From IMG/VR virus record IMGVR_UViG_3300022868_000009, positions 1 to 64,000 of that record: DNA of 64,000 nt; one strand, 5' to 3'. The notes under the pieces are model-generated. The model was not told the origin of the DNA. It saw only the letters and a list, made by a program, of their open reading frames with translations, and did not search any database. The stretch's first letter is position 1; each line of letters opens with the position of its first letter. The position numbers and the translations under genes were made by a program. Below are positions 24,836 to 33,772 of the stretch, piece after piece. This DNA is from a virus.

Positions 24836-25576
24836 TTAAGTTTTGTCAATTATTATTGCCTTTGGTTCTATATTATCTTCAATAAAAATTAATCTTACAA
24901 TAGATAAATCATCATAATGATAATATCCTTTTTTATCAAGTATGTTACAAAGTCTTGGTAACATAGCTTTACTCTTTAATATTTTTTGTTCTCTCAATAA
25001 AGAGTTCATTGGTTCTTCTAATGATATTAATCCTTCATTTTTAAATGTAAATATACCATCACTCATCACTGAAATATCTTCAACATTTTCATGGTTCATT
25101 ATATAAAAAGTATTCCAAACTTTTTCAAATGTTTCATTTAAATGATAGGCTATATAATCAGGTTGGTTATTTTGATCAACTTCATATAATTCATCATTTA
25201 CCATATAAGCACCATCACCTGATATTACTACGAATGACATTCTAGTTGAAAAATCGGTAATTGAAAAAACAATTGTAGATAGAATTTCATCCAAATTTAG
25301 AGTTAAAATATTCTTAATTGCGATTAGAGAGATAAAAAATTTATTTAAGACAATCTTACATATCTCCTCTGGCGACCCCTTAAAAACTAAAGATTCTTCT
25401 ATGACTTTCCTTAATATTTTCTTAAATAAACTTGAAGCAAAATGAGAATCTACTCCTCCAGAACAACCATCAAAAATAGCCATAAATACATAATCATCTA
25501 AAACCATTCGAAAAGTAGAGTCTTCACACTGTTTGTGATCAGACCCTATTCTCAATATTTCTCTTATATAATACAT
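24836..25576 (-). CDS. PP2C-type protein phosphatase
   Basis: A 246-residue protein when read from the ATG at 25576 (MYYIREILRIGSDHKQCED). This start is preferred because upstream codons overlap the preceding gene. PP2C metal-binding motifs are present: GSDHKQCED, AIFDGCSGG, ISGDGAYMV, SVMSDGIFTF and YDDLSIVRL. It should reverse Ser/Thr phosphorylation by the adjacent kinase. The spacing of 11 bases to the kinase gene supports co-expression. Confidence 0.85.
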   Translation of the reverse strand: MYYIREILRIGSDHKQCEDSTFRMVLDDYVFMAIFDGCSGGVDSHFASSLFKKILRKVIEESLVFKGSPEEICKIVLNKFFISLIAIKNILTLNLDEILSTIVFSITDFSTRMSFVVISGDGAYMVNDELYEVDQNNQPDYIAYHLNETFEKVWNTFYIMNHENVEDISVMSDGIFTFKNEGLISLEEPMNSLLREQKILKSKAMLPRLCNILDKKGYYHYDDLSIVRLIFIEDNIEPKAIIIDKT

Positions 25577-25577
25577 T

Positions 25578-25863
25578 TTAATTATTAAATTTTGGTTTAT
25601 ATTTGACAGGTTCAATCTTATATGTGTATTCTTTTTTACCACATATTTTACATTTTCTACTCCATCTATCTTTTTGTTTATCAATATAGTAACCATCGGG
25701 ATGGGGGGTCACTACCATGTCCCTCATAGTGAGTGAACACCCATTTCTGGTAAGTTTCTGAATCATATTTAGTATCTTCGAACTTGTGACTACAATTACT
25801 AATCAATCGTTCTTGTGTTTCAATTTGTTTCTTTAACTCTTTTATTTTGTCTATTGATTTCAT
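25578..25863 (-). pseudogene. Small zinc-finger-like protein split by a frameshift
   Basis: Two overlapping frames read as one protein. The first (from ATG 25863) gives MKSIDKIKELKKQIETQ, a NCSHKF pair and THYEGHGSDP. The second, one base further on, gives HPDGYYIDKQKDRWSRKC then CGKKEY. The switch falls in a run of six Gs (25703-25708). Removing one base gives a continuous 94-residue protein with two Cys/His pairs, so an extra base, a sequencing error or programmed slippage are all possible. It sits between the VWA and phosphatase genes of the triad operon. Confidence 0.65.
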
Positions 25864-25864
25864 A

Positions 25865-26077
25865 TTAATTAATTATTTCATTTTCATCGTTAGGTGTTTC
25901 TAAATATGCGTCTAATACTTTAAAATTAAGCAAACTACTATGAATTTTATTAAACTCTTTCTTTGCATCATCAATGTTTAATGCCCAGAGGTATTTATGA
26001 TTATTTAAAGGTTCCTCTGGTTGATGTGGAGAATATGATTCATACTCAACTTTAAAAACTTTTTGTGTTCTTTTCAT
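25865..26077 (-). CDS. Hypothetical protein in triad operon
   Basis: A 70-residue protein beginning MKRTQKVFKVEYESY. The pattern YLWALNIDDAKKEFNKIH suggests a small alpha/beta fold. No family is recognised. It follows the VWA gene by one base, so it is probably translated with it. Confidence 0.65.
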   Translation of the reverse strand: MKRTQKVFKVEYESYSPHQPEEPLNNHKYLWALNIDDAKKEFNKIHSSLLNFKVLDAYLETPNDENEIIN

Positions 26078-26078
26078 A

Positions 26079-26783
26079 TTAAAAACTTACATTTGTAATA
26101 GCTTTACCACTTGATGTTGTAGAAATTGAAGATGAAATAAAATCAATCATTTTTCTGATTTCTTTTGATGATAGTCCAACATAAGCTAAATGTTGTACTC
26201 CCATGTCTTCTTTTGCTTCTTCATAGTACTGTTTGTTAGTGTCTCCAATACCAAACATAATTGATGTGAAACTAAAGGTATTTTTTTCATTATTTGTGAA
26301 ATCTTGGATTTTCTTTTTAACATCATCACTAGCTCCATATCTTGATGAATTATCCATTCCATCTGTTAAAATGAAAACTAATGTTTTTGTATTAATACCA
26401 CTATCTTCAAGATTTTTTCTATAATCTAAGGCATTATCTAAGGCTTTGTCTACTGCATCATAAAGTGCAGTTCCACCACCTTTAGGAGTGAAATCCATTT
26501 GAGGTACGTTAACAACTGGTTGAAAACCTGTTTTAACTTCTACTCTCTCACAGAATTCTATAGTAGATACAAACAATCTATCTGCAATATGAGATTTTTG
26601 CATTTCTTGTGTGAACTCATTGAATGCAACATTCAATTCATTATTATACCTACTAATTGAGGGTGATACATCAACAACAAACACCGCGTTTATTGTTTCT
26701 TCGACTTGGATTTCTTCAGGGTCAAAATTATTGAATGATACTCCAAAGTCCATTCCGTTTCCTATTGTGCTAATATTTTTCAT
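26079..26783 (-). CDS. VWA-domain protein, TerY-like
   Basis: A 234-residue von Willebrand factor A protein with an intact metal-binding MIDAS: FVVDVSPSIS (DxSxS), GGGTALYDAV (Thr) and ILTDGMDNSS (Asp). Size and sequence style fit TerY. It is first in the operon VWA, 70-residue protein, zinc-finger-like protein, PP2C, kinase. In characterised TerY-P systems the VWA protein is thought to scaffold or be phosphorylated by the kinase; in this phage the role is unknown. Confidence 0.85.
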   Translation of the reverse strand: MKNISTIGNGMDFGVSFNNFDPEEIQVEETINAVFVVDVSPSISRYNNELNVAFNEFTQEMQKSHIADRLFVSTIEFCERVEVKTGFQPVVNVPQMDFTPKGGGTALYDAVDKALDNALDYRKNLEDSGINTKTLVFILTDGMDNSSRYGASDDVKKKIQDFTNNEKNTFSFTSIMFGIGDTNKQYYEEAKEDMGVQHLAYVGLSSKEIRKMIDFISSSISTTSSGKAITNVSF

Positions 26784-26794
26784 AACTTTATTTT

Positions 26795-27586
26795 TTATTT
26801 TTTATTAATGATTTTTATTGTGGAGACTCCAAATCTCATACCGAGTTTTTTAGCGTCTTCAAAAATATTAATTGAATTATCTTCAAATCCTGGTACATCT
26901 GATGTTGTATCTTCCAATAAAATAACTTTCTTCAAAAGATCGGGTGAAATTTCTATCATTTGATTTATTGTACTACATAAACAATGTGATTTTGCTTCAC
27001 CAGAAATATATATATTATCATATTTTTCAAGTGTCTCGATTAAACTTTGGTTAATTTGTGTTTCTGGTCTATTCATTACTGGAATATTTGCTCTAAAAGC
27101 TCCAAAATGTTCAGTCATTGGATAAGTACCTTTAGTAAATACTCCATAAAAGTTACCTTCTTTTGTCCAATCTATTACAGCATCCATAACTGAATTAATA
27201 ATAGCGGCTCCTGATGTACCAATAACACAATGTTCTGGCCATATACAATGTGGAAATTCACCTTGAGATTCTAATTCATGAATGTACTTGATTGCTTCAT
27301 TTGGATAAAATCTTGGTGTCCAAACTCCATCATCTACATCTTTCGATGTAATTAATGTAAAAGGATTAGGGAAGTTACCATCTTTGTCTTGCCAAAATGA
27401 TGGATGACTAATATCAATTGGATGATGACTGTCTTGTGTCATACCAATATAGTCAATTTTTTCTTTATTAGCTTTGATAAACTCAGCTAATCTTTCTGTG
27501 TCTTTGTCTGCACCTGGCACAGATAACGATCCTGTTGGCAAACAGAAATCGTTTTGAGCGTCGATAATTAATAATGCGTTTTTCAT
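26795..27586 (-). CDS. Nicotinamidase-like cysteine hydrolase
   Basis: A 263-residue isochorismatase-fold enzyme. It has the nicotinamidase triad: Asp9 in LIIDAQNDFC, Lys152 in VFTKGTYP and Cys202 in GEAKSHCLCSTI. The metal site DSHHP (Asp52, His54) is also present, with a further histidine at 61. PncA converts nicotinamide to nicotinate, feeding NAD recovery. In a phage this could restore NAD drained by NAD-degrading defences or by its own NAD-dependent ligase (46521-47771); that link is inference. Its A-rich leader follows a promoter-like stretch near 27622-27640. Confidence 0.85.
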   Translation of the reverse strand: MKNALLIIDAQNDFCLPTGSLSVPGADKDTERLAEFIKANKEKIDYIGMTQDSHHPIDISHPSFWQDKDGNFPNPFTLITSKDVDDGVWTPRFYPNEAIKYIHELESQGEFPHCIWPEHCVIGTSGAAIINSVMDAVIDWTKEGNFYGVFTKGTYPMTEHFGAFRANIPVMNRPETQINQSLIETLEKYDNIYISGEAKSHCLCSTINQMIEISPDLLKKVILLEDTTSDVPGFEDNSINIFEDAKKLGMRFGVSTIKIINKK

Positions 27587-27620
27587 AATTTTAAAATTTA
27601 TTTTTTTTTGTAATTAATCT

Positions 27621-27695
27621 TTATTTTATATATTTATAAAAATGTATAAAAGGTACAATTAACAATATGTTGTAAAACATAATTAAAATTTTCAT
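27621..27695 (-). CDS. Possible 24-residue hydrophobic peptide
   Basis: A short open frame (MKILIMFYNILLIVPF then HFYKYIK) upstream of the nicotinamidase gene. It has a hydrophobic core and basic end, as in small membrane peptides. Such frames arise easily in AT-rich DNA, so this is tentative. Confidence 0.25.
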   Translation of the reverse strand: MKILIMFYNILLIVPFIHFYKYIK

Positions 27696-27729
27696 AATTT
27701 TAAAAATAAAATGAAACCACTATAAATAA

Positions 27730-27760
27730 AGAAAACCAATCAAAATTTGATTGGTTTTTT
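27730..27760 (-). terminator. Rho-independent terminator after adenine methyltransferase
   Basis: The perfect inverted repeat AAAACCAATCAAA / TTTGATTGGTTTT lies downstream of the reverse-strand gene that ends at 27788. A is rich on the left, giving the U-tract on the transcript. Confidence 0.8.
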
Positions 27761-27787
27761 AATTTTATGTTTTTTAACATATTAAAA

Positions 27788-28702
27788 TTAAAAGTTCATT
27801 ATTAAAACCTCATGTCCACCTTTATCCTTATCTTTCTTTTGGATAGATGTAGAAGCTTTATTAAAAGTTCTTTCTTCCCATCTATATTCATATTTAGGGA
27901 AAAACTTTTGCAAAGGTTCAAAATCATAATAAGATAATATGAATTTACCTTTAATCTTATGTAAGATTTTTGCTAATCGAGCATGACCTGCTTCACCAAA
28001 ATGTTCTAATCCTCTATAATAGTTCTTTTCAGTTGAAAAATATGGGGGATCGAGATAAAATAATGATTCTTCATCATCGTATTTTTCTATAAGATCTTGG
28101 AAATCTAAACATTCAAACTTATTTATTTTATCAAGTTTTTCTAAATTTTCTTCTTTTTGTAATTTACGAAGTAATATTTGCATTTTAGGTTCTGGACATG
28201 GTTTTTCTGGTTTGTAAGAACTAGCTGAATAAGAAAATCCAATTTTTTCATGAGATATACTTGAAAATGCATGTCTTAAAAGAAAAGCATATTTAAATCC
28301 TAATTCAAAATCTGGCATCTGAATTATTATTTCTTTACCAACATTATCAGTGTAAAGTTCTTTTTTAAATGATTGAAATATAGATTTGAATCTATTATAT
28401 TGTTCTTCATAGACATAACTCTCATCATTTTTAATAAAATGTATTAAACCATTAGGTTCATTCATTTCTAATAAATATTCTCTAAATTCTGGAATGGAAC
28501 AACAATGATAGAAATTTGTTAAAAAAGGATTTAAATCATTGTAGATTATTTTATCACAGAAAGAAAAATCGTTTTTGAAGTAAGGCCACATAGCACCTGC
28601 AAAAACTTCAACGTAAGTTTTTGTTTTATCTTTTAATTCTTTGGTAATTTGATCAAATAACCAAAAACTTTGTCTCGATTTTCCCCCGTAGAAGCTTATC
28701 AC
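27788..28702 (-). CDS. DNA adenine methyltransferase (Dam/D12 class)
   Basis: A 304-residue N6-adenine methyltransferase. The SAM-binding FYGGKSR motif is at the N-terminus, with EVFAGAM next. DLNPFLTNFY and the catalytic DPPYF (in LFYLDPPYFST) follow. Dam-like phage enzymes methylate their own DNA and can block host restriction. Target sequence cannot be read from the gene. It follows the gene at 28712 after nine bases and ends at a strong terminator. Confidence 0.88.
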   Translation of the reverse strand: MISFYGGKSRQSFWLFDQITKELKDKTKTYVEVFAGAMWPYFKNDFSFCDKIIYNDLNPFLTNFYHCCSIPEFREYLLEMNEPNGLIHFIKNDESYVYEEQYNRFKSIFQSFKKELYTDNVGKEIIIQMPDFELGFKYAFLLRHAFSSISHEKIGFSYSASSYKPEKPCPEPKMQILLRKLQKEENLEKLDKINKFECLDFQDLIEKYDDEESLFYLDPPYFSTEKNYYRGLEHFGEAGHARLAKILHKIKGKFILSYYDFEPLQKFFPKYEYRWEERTFNKASTSIQKKDKDKGGHEVLIMNF

Positions 28703-28711
28703 GTTGTAGTA

Positions 28712-29359
28712 TTATTTTTTCACTTTTTTAAAGTAATAAGATTTCAAACCATTTGTAAATGAGGAAACATCTTCTATTTCTTCATATTCTGGTAATGAAT
28801 CTTTAATTATGTTTCTGTAAAATTTTATTTTTGTTGGATGTTCTGTTTCACCAATTAATAATACAATTTTATTATAATTTAAACTAATGAAACCAATAGA
28901 TTTTTCTATTACATAAATCAATCTTTTAGTTAATTCTATAATTTCATTTTTATCAGTTTCAGTTTCATATTTTTTATGATTAATTAAATCTCTATTTTCT
29001 TTTGTAGTAAAAGACAAATTAAACACATTATCATTTTTAAATTGGTTTTCTTCTTTTACATATATAAAATCAATGATATATTCTTGTCCAGAATCAGTTT
29101 TAAATGGACTATAATAATTTATTTCATTTGTATAATATTTCGATTTTTCTTGTTTAATAGAAAATATTGTTTCTTTAGGTCTTGCAAAAATCTCATTTAA
29201 TATGAATTCATTAAATTTACCAACATATTTCTTTTTTGGATTCATTCTTAATTTTTCATACCCGATAATTTCGATAATTTCTGTACTTGATCGACCTTCT
29301 TTAATCAAAGATCTTAAATAGTCATTGTCTTTTTTAGTCCAATTTTCCGTAAATTCCAT
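28712..29359 (-). CDS. HTH-like protein with domain shared with 13583-14086
   Basis: A 215-residue protein. Residues 1-35 (WTKKDNDYLRSLIKEGRSST) look like a Myb/HTH-type DNA-binding helix set. Residues about 44-54 read GKFNEFILNE, resembling the targeting peptide of tagged proteins. Residues 75-215 resemble the protein at 13583-14086, including GETEHPTKIKFYRNIIKD. So the shared domain has here gained an N-terminal extension. Function unknown. Confidence 0.65.
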   Translation of the reverse strand: MEFTENWTKKDNDYLRSLIKEGRSSTEIIEIIGYEKLRMNPKKKYVGKFNEFILNEIFARPKETIFSIKQEKSKYYTNEINYYSPFKTDSGQEYIIDFIYVKEENQFKNDNVFNLSFTTKENRDLINHKKYETETDKNEIIELTKRLIYVIEKSIGFISLNYNKIVLLIGETEHPTKIKFYRNIIKDSLPEYEEIEDVSSFTNGLKSYYFKKVKK

Positions 29360-29416
29360 AATTTAATTATTTTTATATAGTACAAAATTAAAAAATTGTT
29401 GATTTTTTATTGGCAA

Positions 29417-29441
29417 GAAAAAAGAGTTAAACACTCTCTAT
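29417..29441 (-). terminator. Terminator overlapping end of thioredoxin gene
   Basis: On the reverse strand AGAGTGTTTAACTCT forms a short hairpin followed by TTTTTT. It overlaps the last codons and stop (29427-29429) of the thioredoxin gene. Confidence 0.6.
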
Positions 29442-29789
29442 TTTTTTGAGTTTTAATGTTTCTATTAGATGCTCAATTTTCGGTTTTGGTAAAAAACCAT
29501 TATAAATTTTAACTTCCCCCTTCATATTAATCATAATCAATGTTGGTAAACTTTTAACACCAAACATTTCAACAAGTTCATATTCATTTTCAGCATCTAC
29601 TTTAAAAAAATCAATTTCAGAGTATTTTATTTCCAATTGTTGTAAAACAACTTGAGTAATTTTACAGGGAGCACACCATTCAGCGTAAAAATCAATAATA
29701 CATGGTTTTGAACCTATAAATTTATAATCTTCATTTTTGCTAATTTCCAAAATTTTTTCTTTTAATTCTATTGCCGTTAAGTTTTTCAT
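29427..29789 (-). CDS. Thioredoxin
   Basis: A 120-residue thioredoxin-fold protein with the redox site FYAEWCAPCKI and the cis-proline segment VKSLPTLIMI. The WCAPC variant replaces the usual WCGPC. It probably supplies reducing power in the cytoplasm, for example to a ribonucleotide reductase. No signal peptide is present. It is monocistronic between two terminator hairpins. Confidence 0.9.
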   Translation of the reverse strand: MKNLTAIELKEKILEISKNEDYKFIGSKPCIIDFYAEWCAPCKITQVVLQQLEIKYSEIDFFKVDAENEYELVEMFGVKSLPTLIMINMKGEVKIYNGFLPKPKIEHLIETLKLKKIESV

Positions 29790-29863
29790 ATACCCTTACA
29801 TTTGTTTTTAGTTATATATCCCTTAAATTATACGAAATAGATAAAGATTGAAGTAAACTTACT

Positions 29864-29906
29864 AAATTCAAAGAACACGTAGAAATTTTACGTGTTCTTT
29901 GAATTT
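29864..29906 (-). terminator. Strong 18-bp hairpin after secreted-protein operon
   Basis: AAATTCAAAGAACACGTA pairs perfectly with the downstream arm across a seven-base loop (GAAATTT). It lies 32 bases downstream of the stop at 29938. The U-tract is short, so it may act as a terminator or as a 3' stability hairpin. Confidence 0.7.
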
Positions 29907-29937
29907 GTTATATTTGGTAACTTTTTCTAAATTATTT

Positions 29938-30327
29938 TTATTTTTTTATTATTCTCATAACACCTGGTAACCTTATATCAGTATTCAAATACCCTCTTTG
30001 ATTTTTATTTTGTGTAAAAAATATTGTAGCATGTGATTTATATGTTATTAATTCACCATCCATGTTTTTAACTGTTAATTCGTCTTTGCCTTTAGCTATA
30101 TAAATTGGAAAATTAGAAAATCCCCATTTTTTAAATTTCCACATACAATCCCAAGCCTTATATTCTTCTTTATTTTTTGTTTTATAAACTATTATTGAAG
30201 CATCAAATGGATCATCAACTTCTAATAATATAATTGTAGCATCACCTGGATCCATCATATTAATTACAGTTTGACTACAACAAACTAAACTTGTTAATAT
30301 TAATATTAATGTTAATATTTTTTTCAT
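29938..30327 (-). CDS. Predicted secreted protein or lipoprotein
   Basis: A 129-residue protein with an N-terminal signal sequence (MKKILTLILILTSLVCCSQ) containing a possible lipobox Cys at about residue 16. The mature part has no recognised domain. It is last in the operon of exported proteins 29938-34224 and overlaps the preceding gene by four bases. Confidence 0.7.
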   Translation of the reverse strand: MKKILTLILILTSLVCCSQTVINMMDPGDATIILLEVDDPFDASIIVYKTKNKEEYKAWDCMWKFKKWGFSNFPIYIAKGKDELTVKNMDGELITYKSHATIFFTQNKNQRGYLNTDIRLPGVMRIIKK

Positions 30328-30794
30328 CTTATAATAAGTTTCTTTTTATATATTTCGTTCATTGAAGTAGCAATAATAATATATGTACCAGAATTTAATC
30401 TATTCATACAATCACAATCAATTGGTTCTTTTGATTGGAATATTGAATTTAATTCAAAACTACCAGTTATAAATATATTATCATTGTGTATAACTAAACA
30501 CTTCGGATCATCAATATTTGCATCTCCAATTTGATTACACCATATAAACTCTCCATTTTCAGATAACTTTATTAAGGCAATATCCTTATTTCCAAATGAT
30601 GTAAAATTGTTTCCTAATATATTTATTGTGCCATAAAATTCAACAAGAACATATATCGAATTTTCAGAATCAGTGTAAATCGATTCCGATTCAATATTAT
30701 TTGTTCCATTTATTGGTATAGACCATACCCATCTTTGTTGAGAAAAAGATGATATGGATAAGAAAAGTAATAATATGATTAATAAATTTCTCAT
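30324..30794 (-). CDS. Secreted beta-propeller fragment with T9SS-like tail
   Basis: A 156-residue protein with a signal peptide ending near SSFSQ. The segment KDIALIKLSENGEFIW then IGDANIDDPK matches SBBP-type beta-propeller repeats common in secreted Bacteroidota proteins. It ends SGTYIIIATSMNEIYKKKLI, which resembles the end of a type IX secretion sorting domain. It is short compared with host versions, so probably a reduced copy. It overlaps its neighbours by four bases on both sides. Confidence 0.7.
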   Translation of the reverse strand: MRNLLIILLLFLSISSFSQQRWVWSIPINGTNNIESESIYTDSENSIYVLVEFYGTINILGNNFTSFGNKDIALIKLSENGEFIWCNQIGDANIDDPKCLVIHNDNIFITGSFELNSIFQSKEPIDCDCMNRLNSGTYIIIATSMNEIYKKKLIIR

Positions 30795-32122
30795 TCAACT
30801 ATTAATTTAGTTTTATAATAACCATCAATAATAACAATATAAACACCACAAGGTAGTCCATATATTTGATTATCAACAATATTTGCTTTTATGTCTCTAC
30901 CTAATATATCAGTAATTTGAATATTTTGATAAGTACCAGATATATTAATTGATTCATTAGACGAAGCAGGATTAGGATAAAGGTTTAATGAATTATTTTC
31001 ACAATTAACATAAATTGTATTATATGTATTTGTTTTTCCATCATAATCAATTTGTTTTAACCTATAATATCCACCATTAGAATAATCTATATATTTATAG
31101 TTTATAGTTTGGTTACTATTACCATTTCCAGAAACAGTTCCTATTGATGTAAATGATATACCATCAAAACTTTTTTCAATAACAAAATAATCATTGTTAA
31201 TTTCTGATAGTGTTTCCCATTCGATTAAAACGTTATTATTTTTTGTATTACAAATTCCATTAAAAGTTATTAATTCTACAGGTAAAGGCATTATTTCACT
31301 ACCCAAAGTAACTTTTGTCCATGTTAAAGTTGAACCAAATAAATTTTTAGTGATTGGAACATTTGATCCTGTATAATCAATTACTGGTGTCCAATAATCA
31401 GGTCCTCCACCATTCACCCATTGAAACATAATTAATTCAACAGGATTATGTACATTTAATTCTTGAGGATAACAATCATGAAAAGTAACATTTGTTCCTG
31501 CGAATATTGCAGGTGCGTCTATCTGAAAATAACGAAAAACACTGTTATTTCCTGCAAAAGTACCTGTACCAGGTTGAACTAAATGTCCCCGAATAATATT
31601 TACACCTATTCCTGTCAAATTAACTGTTAAACCCAAATTGGAAATATTTCCAACAGGATTATCTCTAATTGCACGAATAGTTCCGGTTCCTAATCCATCA
31701 CTTCCTCCTGCATCTGTTGCTTTAACTCTTCTTGTAGATGCCTCATTGTTAAGTATTCCTGAATAGTTTAAATCAACCAAAGCATCTTTTAAATCAAAAT
31801 CTCCCTGTGTCATTTGTAATATATTGGAAATACTAATATCTCTACCAACATTAACACTAACACCACCTCCTATATTATTTACAGTAACATTATAAAATGC
31901 TGTTGTGTTAGCTCCTAAAATTGATTGATTAACATTACCAATAAAGTGTACTGTGCTGTTTCCAGCTATTACTATACCATTATTAGTCCAATTGCCATTA
32001 CCATCAATTAAAACTTGTACAGTGCTATTCATTACAATTTGCGCACTATTGTTTAATAATCCTTGCGAAAAAAAATTATATGATAATATCAATAATAAGA
32101 CTATAATTTGTATTTTTTTCAT
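30791..32122 (-). CDS. Secreted protein with type IX secretion sorting domain
   Basis: A 443-residue protein. A signal peptide (MKKIQIIVLLLILSYNFFSQ) leads into a beta-rich passenger (residues 25-265). A linker typical of Bacteroidota, LPVELITFNG then VLIEWETLSEINNDYFVIEK, comes next. The last 70 residues (NLYPNPASSNESINIS to GVYIVIIDGYYKTKLIVE) are a type A T9SS sorting domain. The host T9SS would export it to the cell surface or medium. Base composition is visibly richer in G+C than nearby phage genes, suggesting transfer from a host. Confidence 0.88.
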   Translation of the reverse strand: MKKIQIIVLLLILSYNFFSQGLLNNSAQIVMNSTVQVLIDGNGNWTNNGIVIAGNSTVHFIGNVNQSILGANTTAFYNVTVNNIGGGVSVNVGRDISISNILQMTQGDFDLKDALVDLNYSGILNNEASTRRVKATDAGGSDGLGTGTIRAIRDNPVGNISNLGLTVNLTGIGVNIIRGHLVQPGTGTFAGNNSVFRYFQIDAPAIFAGTNVTFHDCYPQELNVHNPVELIMFQWVNGGGPDYWTPVIDYTGSNVPITKNLFGSTLTWTKVTLGSEIMPLPVELITFNGICNTKNNNVLIEWETLSEINNDYFVIEKSFDGISFTSIGTVSGNGNSNQTINYKYIDYSNGGYYRLKQIDYDGKTNTYNTIYVNCENNSLNLYPNPASSNESINISGTYQNIQITDILGRDIKANIVDNQIYGLPCGVYIVIIDGYYKTKLIVE

Positions 32123-33768
32123 TTTCGTATTGGTTTTTTAGTCCCATATTTCCCATTTACAAGTTTATATTTTCCATGATTTGGACCTGCTGGTATTATT
32201 TCTCCAACTCTCACATGGTCTTCTATATTATAATTATATACATCCCAATCTTTTGCCCACCTAAAAATGTCTCTGCGACTAGGTTGATTTTTAGCATTAG
32301 CAGCATCAATATTATATTTTAACCAAGCTGGTCCAGGAGCTTGAACAAATCTTCCTTCACCATAGTTTGTTTTTGGTTTAGCAATAATCTGATAATCAAT
32401 TTCACCACTATTTATGCCTCCATTACGTTCAACAAGATCAAAACCTGTGGCTGATTTGTTAATAACTGCAACACCATTACATTCAAGAATATTAACTTGT
32501 AAAATTACTTTTAATGGATTGTCTGCATCTACAAAAATAATATCTACAAGTATTGGATCAAGTTCTACATGTGATTTGCCATTTACAAGTTGTACTGTTC
32601 CATAATCAACATACCAGTATTCAGGAGATTCAGGACAAGTAAGTGTTATTCTTCCATGATCTTTTGTCGAGATAATTTCACTTACAGCACCAATTCCATA
32701 TATTTTTCTGTTAGTTACTCCGTCATATGCTGTATATGCCCAATATCCGTTTCCTTGTGAATAAGCTCCCGCAGAGTATCCATAACCAGTAGCATAACCG
32801 GCATTTGGATCACTTCCTGCACCAGGACCTGAAGCAGATGTATAAACCCCAATTGCATCTTCATCGCTAGTTGCATATAGCTTAGCTCCTGTAGCACTTG
32901 TATACCATGCAGGTGTAACTCCGCCTGAATATGTGCAATTCCCATGAATTGCTGTATGTATAAATCCACCTTCATTAAGATTTACATTCATTTGCGAGTA
33001 TATTCCAGGCACATCACCATCTAAAACATCATTATCATCGCCATAAAAATATCCAGGAATCCAACAATCAGAATAACCAACAATAGCTGCTATGTTAGCA
33101 TTAAGAGTAGTTTTTCCATATACTGCAATTCTGTTAGGGTCGTTAACTAACCCATGAACAGCGGCACCCCCTACAGTTGAACCTCCAACAGTAATTGACC
33201 CGTTAAATCCTAGATAACCATAAGTTTGATTTCCTGATACATTTGAAAATCCCTGTACTGCACAAGCACCATTAACAGCACTTGTTGTTTCAAAATATCC
33301 TGCAACAGTATTAGTTGAACCAATATATTCAATACCATGTACTTCTCCATCGTCATGAACTTTAATTGCAGTATTATATTCAGGGCGGATATAGTTCATA
33401 CCAGTAGGTCTAATCCAATATTCAACATTTCCTGGAATGTTAGGTAAATTTCCTGAAAACAGCCATTTCCATTTTCCTGAAGCAGTATTCCAATAATAGT
33501 ATCCAGGGATAACATTATTTGGAGCAACTCCAGCCGTAGCAGTATTATAAATAAGTAAAGCATCTGCAGGTGCAGTTATTGGTGATATTGAATTATTTGC
33601 AGTAAGTGTTACACGAGGGATTAAGATCCCTTTGTCTGTTGAACTAATATCTAACATTGCAGATGCATTTGGAGCAACTCCTGTTGAATTTATTGCTACA
33701 TTTTGTGTAAATAACCAAACTGGTAATAAACATAATAATACTATTAAAAAATTTTTTATTTTTTTCAT
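32119..33768 (-). CDS. Large secreted surface or fibre-like protein of Bacteroidota type
   Basis: A 549-residue protein with a signal peptide (MKKIKNFLIVLLCLLPVWLF). The N-terminal motif ASAMLDISSTDKGILIPRVT, then LLIYNTATAG and YYYWNTASGKWKWL, is the hallmark of many Bacteroidota secreted and fibre-like proteins. A Gly-rich beta region follows (200-350). The C-terminal segment KSATGFDLVERNGG then IDYQIIAKPK is typical of the same family. It lacks a T9SS tail itself but is coupled by overlap to a gene that has one. Higher G+C than its neighbours suggests host origin. Confidence 0.8.
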   Translation of the reverse strand: MKKIKNFLIVLLCLLPVWLFTQNVAINSTGVAPNASAMLDISSTDKGILIPRVTLTANNSISPITAPADALLIYNTATAGVAPNNVIPGYYYWNTASGKWKWLFSGNLPNIPGNVEYWIRPTGMNYIRPEYNTAIKVHDDGEVHGIEYIGSTNTVAGYFETTSAVNGACAVQGFSNVSGNQTYGYLGFNGSITVGGSTVGGAAVHGLVNDPNRIAVYGKTTLNANIAAIVGYSDCWIPGYFYGDDNDVLDGDVPGIYSQMNVNLNEGGFIHTAIHGNCTYSGGVTPAWYTSATGAKLYATSDEDAIGVYTSASGPGAGSDPNAGYATGYGYSAGAYSQGNGYWAYTAYDGVTNRKIYGIGAVSEIISTKDHGRITLTCPESPEYWYVDYGTVQLVNGKSHVELDPILVDIIFVDADNPLKVILQVNILECNGVAVINKSATGFDLVERNGGINSGEIDYQIIAKPKTNYGEGRFVQAPGPAWLKYNIDAANAKNQPSRRDIFRWAKDWDVYNYNIEDHVRVGEIIPAGPNHGKYKLVNGKYGTKKPIRK

Positions 33769-33772
33769 ATTT

